Source of the DNA: Roseiarcus sp963696665
GTDB lineage: Bacteria > Pseudomonadota > Alphaproteobacteria > Rhizobiales > Beijerinckiaceae
Length of the DNA stretch: 64,000 bases
Reading direction: 5' to 3'
Assembly: GCA_963696665.1 (NCBI GenBank)
Contig: CAVOLE010000005.1
Location: 372,001 to 436,000, forward strand
The stretch's first letter is position 1. Each line of letters opens with the position of its first letter. Positions 59,716 to 64,000 of the stretch are shown one piece after another. Below the pieces are notes generated by a model. It did not search any database. It was given only the letters and a program-made list of their open reading frames with translations, and was not told the origin of the DNA. The position numbers and the translations under genes were made by a program.

Positions 59716-60663
59716 ATGCTGAAGCTTGTCCTCAACCGCCTCGGCCTCGGCGTCCTCACCCTATTCGCCGCGTCGGTGCTAATTTTCATCGGGACCGAGA
59801 TCCTGCCTGGCGACCTCGCTTCCGCCATTCTGCAGAACACCGCCACTCCCGAGACGCTCGCCAAGATGCGGCTCGATCTCGGACTCGATCAGCCGGCTTA
59901 TGTCCGTTTCTTCCAGTGGCTGTTCGGCGCGCTGCACGGCGACTTCGGCAAGTCGCTCGCCAATGGGCGCGATGTCTTGCAAGAGATCGCGCCGCGCTTC
60001 GCCAACACGATGTTCCTGGCGGCCTATGCGGCGATCGTCGCCGTGCCGTTGGCGATTGGGCTTGGCCTTTTGGCGGCGATCTGGCAGGGCGGAATCTTCG
60101 ACCGGCTCGTCAACGTCGTGACGCTGATGACGATCTCCGTGCCGGAATATTTCCTGGCCTATATCCTCATCAAATACGTGGCGGTTGATCTCGGCTGGTT
60201 CCCTTCGTTGGCGAGCGTCTCGTCCGACACGCCGTTCCTCGATCGGCTCTATATCGCCTTCCTGCCGATGGTGACGCTCGTTCTCGTCATTGTTGCGCAT
60301 ATGATGAGGATGACGCGGGCCTCCGTGCTGTCGGTCATGGCGAGCCCCTATATCGAGATGGCGATCCTGAAGGGCCTGACCAAGTCGCGCATCGTCATGC
60401 GTCACGCTTTGCCGAACGCGCTTGCTCCGATCATTTCCGTCGTCGCGCTCAATCTCGCCTATCTCATCGTCGGCGTCGTCGTGGTCGAGACCGTGTTCGT
60501 CTATCCCGGCCTCGGCCAATTGATGGTGGATGAGGTCTCCAAGCATGACGTGCCTGTCGTCCAGGCCTGCGGGCTCATCTTCGCCGCGACCTTCATCCTC
60601 CTCAACATGATCGCCGACATCCTCGCCATTCTGTCCAATCCCCGGCTTCGCCGGCCGCGCTGA
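59716..60663 (+). CDS. ABC transporter permease, DppB type
   Basis: The 315-residue membrane protein has six predicted spans and the DppB/OppB N-terminus (NRLGLGVLTLFAASVLIFIG), the periplasmic PGDLASAIL segment, and the cytoplasmic EAA loop (YIEMAILKGLTKSRIVMRHA LPNAL). The ATP-binding coupling helix is therefore present. It lies 94 bp after the binding-protein gene and 22 bp before the second permease gene. Confidence 0.92.
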   Translation: MLKLVLNRLGLGVLTLFAASVLIFIGTEILPGDLASAILQNTATPETLAKMRLDLGLDQPAYVRFFQWLFGALHGDFGKSLANGRDVLQEIAPRFANTMFLAAYAAIVAVPLAIGLGLLAAIWQGGIFDRLVNVVTLMTISVPEYFLAYILIKYVAVDLGWFPSLASVSSDTPFLDRLYIAFLPMVTLVLVIVAHMMRMTRASVLSVMASPYIEMAILKGLTKSRIVMRHALPNALAPIISVVALNLAYLIVGVVVVETVFVYPGLGQLMVDEVSKHDVPVVQACGLIFAATFILLNMIADILAILSNPRLRRPR

Positions 60664-60685
60664 TCAGCGGCAAAGAAAGGCCTCT

Positions 60686-61514
60686 ATGCGCATCCGCGGC
60701 TACAAGGTGAGCGTCACCGCGCAGATCGGCATCGCAATTGTCGTGATCAATCTGCTCGTCGCTTTGCTGGCGCCGCTGATTGCGCCCTTCGACCAGGCGA
60801 CGCCGCTCGGAGACGCCTGGGCGGACCCCAACTCGCAGCATTGGCTTGGCCTCGACAACCTAGGCCGCGATATCGTGAGCCGTCTGATCTATGGCGCGCG
60901 CATGTCGATCGGCCTTTCGCTCATCATAACCGCCCTTTCCTTCCTCATTGGCGTCATTACCGGCTTCGCCGCTGCGGTTGCGGGCGGATGGGTCGATCAG
61001 GCGCTGTCGCGCATCGTCGACCTGATCTTGTCCATGCCGACGCTCATCTTCGCCTTCGTCATCCTCTCGGTGCTTGGCACGGCGCTCCCAGTGCTCATCA
61101 TCACGATCGCCATCCTCGATTCGACCAAGGTGTTTCGGCTGGCGAGGTCGGTGGGCGTGAATATTGTCAGCCTGGAGTTCGTCGAGGCGGCTCGCCTGCG
61201 CGGCGAAGGGTGGTGGTGGATTGTCCGACGCGAGGTCTTGCCCAACGCCATTCCGCCGCTGACGGCTGAGTTCGGCTTGCGTTTTTGTTTCACGTTTCTG
61301 TTCATCGCGGCCTTGAGTTTTCTCGGGACTCGGCGTGCAGCCCCCCGACGCCGACTGGGGCAGCATGGTGAGGGACTACCGCGACATGATCAATTTCGGC
61401 TCCGCGGCGCCGCTCTATCCTGCGGCCGCGATCGCTATTCTGACCATCGGCGTCAATTTCGTCGTCGACTGGATGCTCGCGATTCATTCTCGAGGCCAGG
61501 GAGAAGGCGCATGA
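60686..61514 (+). CDS. ABC transporter permease, DppC type, frame broken by 1-nt indel
   Basis: The first frame has the N-terminal spans and HWLGLDNLGRDIVSRLIYGA, typical of DppC, then the EAA loop (FVEAARLRGEGWWWIVRREV LPNAI). An extra G at 61325-61327 turns FLGLGVQPPDADWGSMVRDY into another frame. The correct frame runs to MLAIHSRGQGEGA with TGA at 61512-61514. Restored length is about 275 residues. The stop overlaps the ATG of the ATPase gene. As sequenced, the shifted frame reads on into the ATPase frame, which produces a misleading 723-codon open frame. Confidence 0.87.
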
Positions 61515-63200
61515 ACGATCAAACTCGGGACGCGCTCAGGTCAAAGGATAATCCCATCGTCCTGGACATCCGCGACATGCGCGTTGCGGTGCGCACGGAT
61601 GCTGGCGAAGGGCCAGTACTGGTCGATGACGTGTCGCTGCAATTGCGGCGTGGCGAGGTAATCGGTCTCATCGGCGAATCGGGCGCCGGCAAGTCGACCA
61701 TCGGACTAGCCTCGATGGGCTATACCCGCCGCGACTGCCACATCGTCGGCGGCGCCATTATCTTCGGCGACACGGACATCCGCGCGGTCAGCCCGAACGA
61801 ACGCCGCGAGCTGCGCGGTCCGAAGATCGCCTATATCGCCCAGAGCGCGGCGGCCTCATTCAACCCTGCTCATACGCTGATGGAGCAGGTCTGCGAAGCT
61901 GCGGTGCGGCATGGCGTCTTGTCGCCGGGGCAAGCCCGCGCGGAGGCGGTCAGCCTGTTCAAGCAGCTCGATCTGCCGAGCCCCGAGACGATCGGGTCCC
62001 GCTATCCGCATCAGGTTTCCGGCGGCCAGCTCCAGCGCGTGATGGCGGCGATGGCGATGGTCGCCAAGCCCGACATTCTCATCTTCGATGAGCCGACCAC
62101 CGCGCTTGACGTGACGACTCAGGTCGAATGCCTCGCCGCTTTCCGCAAGCTCATCCGCGAGCATGGCACAGCGGCGCTTTACATCACCCACGACCTCGCC
62201 GTCGTCGCCCAGATCGCCGACCGCATCATGGTGCTCAGGCGCGGCAAAATGGTCGAATTCGGCGATTTACGGCAAATCCTGCTTGAGCCGAGAGAGGACT
62301 ATACGCGCCGGCTGGTGACCGAACGCGTCGCTGGCCACAATTTCGTAGACGCCCGCGTCGCCGCCGAAGTCCCGATCCTCGCCATCGACCACGTTAGCGC
62401 CGATTATCCGGGCAAGCCCAAAGTGATCGACGACGTCAGCCTCGAAGTGCGCGAGGGCGACACGGTGGCGGTGGTCGGGGAGTCGGGTTCGGGTAAATCG
62501 ACTTTGGCGCGAAGTCATCACCGGCCTCTTGCCGCGGGTCGCCGGCGACGTGCGATTCGACGGGACAAGCCTGTCGCCGCGCCTCAAGGACCGCGCCAAG
62601 GATCAATTGCGCCGTGTGCAAATGATCTACCAGATGCCCGACGTCGCGCTCAATCCACAGCACACCTTGCTCGAGACGATCGGCAGGCCAGTGGCCTTCT
62701 ACTTCAATCGATCGCGGCAGGAAGTGCGCGCGCGGGTGGCGGAGCTGTTAGGGCAAATGGATCTGCCGGCATCCTTCATCACCCGCAAGACCAGCGAATT
62801 GTCCGGCGGGCAGAAGCAGCGCGTGTCGATCGCCCGGGCGCTTGCGGCCGAACCTGATCTCATCATCTGCGACGAGGTCACCTCCGCGCTCGATCAGCTG
62901 GTGGGTGAGGAGATTCTCCGTTTGCTGAAGAAGCTCCAAGACGATCTGGGCGTCGCCTATATTTTCATTTCCCACGATCTCGGGACGGTGAAACGAATAG
63001 CCAACAAGGTTGCGGTGATGCTGAAGGGCAAGATTGTGGCTAGCGGCGATACGGCCACAGTATTCTCGCCGCCCTATCATCCATATACTGAATTGCTTCT
63101 CTCCTCGGTGCCCGAGATGCGGCCGGATTGGCTCGATGAGGTTCTTGCCGCGCGGGCGACTGGAGCTGCGAGGACTTCGGCGCTGCTCAGGGCGCCCTGA
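61511..63200 (+). CDS. Dual ABC transporter ATPase (DppD-DppF fusion), frame broken by 1-nt indel
   Basis: One gene encodes both nucleotide-binding domains. The first has GLIGESGAGKSTIGLAS (Walker A), VSGGQLQRVMAAMAM (signature) and ILIFDEPTTALDVTT (Walker B). The second has VVGESGSGKSTLA, LSGGQKQRVSIARALA and LIICDEVTSALDQLV. An extra A at 62512-62513 breaks the frame just after the second Walker A; without it KSTLARVITGLLPRVAGDV is restored. Length is about 562 residues. It energises import through the two permeases upstream and closes the operon. Confidence 0.88.
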
Positions 63201-63394
63201 AGGCCGGGTCGGCGGGTCCCCATAAAGGGCGCCGAGTCCGGCCTTGCCGCGCCCGCATTTCGTTTCTATACCGCCACAAAGCTCATTGAGGACACGGGAG
63301 GGAAGCGCATTCCGGGGAGCGGCTTCCCTTCGGCGTGATCATTGCATGGTTCAGCCGGCCGACCCATCGGCCGGCGACGGATAGGATGTTTTTG

Positions 63395-64000
63395 ATGCGC
63401 GCGCCGGGCGGACCGCGTTTGTTGTTGCGGCGGCTCCGCGAGGTGATGGCGGAGCCTGTCACTGCCCAGGCGCGCCTGGACCGCATCGTCGTCCTCATCG
63501 CCTCCAACATGGTGGCCGAGGTGTGCTCGCTTTATGTCGTGCGCGCTGACGGAGCGATGGAGTTGTTCGCCACCGAGGGCCTCAACCGCGAAGCGGTCCA
63601 TCTGACCACGATGCGGCCAGGCGAGGGCCTCGTCGGCCTCATCGTCTCCAGCGCCGAACCGCTGGCGCTGTCGGACGCGCAGCACCATCCCGCCTTTTCC
63701 TACAGACCCGAGACGGGCGAAGAAATCTACCAGTCGTTCCTCGGCGTGCCGGTGTTGCGCGGCGGCGCTACGATCGGGGTGCTGGTGGTGCAAAACCGCG
63801 CGCGGCGCGCCTATTCGGAGGAGGAGATCGAGGCGCTGCAAACGACCGCCATGCTGCTCGCCGAGATGATCGCCTCTGGTGAATTGCAGGGGATAGCCGC
63901 CCAGGGCGCGCCGATCGCGGTGCGGCGGCAAATGTCGCTCAAAGGCGTCGGCATCGCCGATGGGCTCGGGCTCGGGCATGTGGTGATGCACCAGCCGCGC
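63395..64000 (+). CDS. ptsP: PTS-Ntr enzyme I PtsP, N-terminal part (runs off the window)
   Basis: The open frame runs to the window end without a stop, so only about 202 residues are seen. They form the GAF sensory domain of PtsP: RRLREVMAEPVTAQARLDRI, MVAEVCSLYVVRADGAMELF, ATEGLNREAVHLTTMRPGEG, FLGVPVLRGGATIGVLVVQN. The start of the PEP-utiliser N-terminal region follows (MSLKGVGIADGLGLGHVV). PtsP phosphorylates NPr in the nitrogen PTS, linked to glutamine and potassium status. ATG 63395 is preferred, with AGGA seven bases before; 63386 is in frame. lysC, often just upstream in relatives, is not here. Confidence 0.9.
   Translation, partial: MRAPGGPRLLLRRLREVMAEPVTAQARLDRIVVLIASNMVAEVCSLYVVRADGAMELFATEGLNREAVHLTTMRPGEGLVGLIVSSAEPLALSDAQHHPAFSYRPETGEEIYQSFLGVPVLRGGATIGVLVVQNRARRAYSEEEIEALQTTAMLLAEMIASGELQGIAAQGAPIAVRRQMSLKGVGIADGLGLGHVVMHQPR

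Noticed and set aside
60686..62857. A 723-codon open frame suggesting a permease-ATPase fusion
   Set aside because: A 1-nt insertion in the permease gene makes the reading frame run on. The proper permease frame ends with TGA overlapping the ATPase ATG, as in separate dpp genes.

Overview
The window is GC-rich chromosomal DNA from an alphaproteobacterium, most likely order Hyphomicrobiales (Rhizobiales) near the Beijerinckiaceae/Methylocystaceae. I infer this from protein resemblance and gene neighbourhoods: parvulin-argJ-mutT, trmB-metK-XRE-lnt, ffh-rpsP-rimM-trmD, a long GlgE, Tat-type OpgG and a PEP-CTERM tail of the alphaproteobacterial kind. No marker in the window fixes the genus. About 50 protein genes are supported; I see no rRNA, tRNA or CRISPR.

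Layout: 0-9 kb holds a membrane protein, a badly frameshifted alanine dehydrogenase, an orphan amino-acid binding protein, xseB, an orphan ParA, a lipid A-type acyltransferase, DegP, and a divergent pair made of a catalytically dead DegP-like protein and a receiver-less LuxR protein. 9-16 kb holds a PEP-CTERM protein, rplQ-rpoA-rpsK-rpsM, a parvulin, argJ and mutT. 16-25 kb holds a cytochrome c, an antitoxin without a visible toxin, xerC, a sugar-epimerase-like SDR, a long coiled-coil protein, maeB and a GH25 lysozyme. 24.7-28.4 kb is a branched-chain amino-acid operon (ilvI, threonine dehydratase, ilvH) preceded by a leader peptide and attenuator. 28.5-30 kb holds an unusual RNase HII and a degenerate VRR-NUC protein.

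30.4-39 kb is the complete GlgE pathway on the minus strand: GlgE, fused TreS-maltokinase, and GlgB. TreS makes maltose from trehalose, the kinase domain makes maltose-1-phosphate, GlgE polymerises it into alpha-1,4-glucan, and GlgB branches the product. An IS21-family element separates it from opgG. 43.8-48.2 kb holds trmB, metK, an XRE regulator and lnt; 48.5-50.2 kb a HTH protein and an IS1595 element; 50.7-54.8 kb ffh, rpsP, rimM, petA and trmD; 55-57.7 kb hbd, etfA and etfB; 58-63.2 kb a dipeptide-type ABC transporter; and the right edge the start of ptsP.

Two features run through the whole window. First, at least a dozen otherwise well-conserved genes are broken by single-base indels, nearly all of them one extra base in a short homopolymer. 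This looks like sequencing or assembly error rather than true gene decay. Second, several intergenic regions carry helically phased 10-11 bp A/T-rich tandem units; in four places these sit next to a conserved 28-bp box, and two copies (15.75 kb and 50.3 kb) match over 126 bp. This dispersed composite repeat is the best candidate here for something undescribed.
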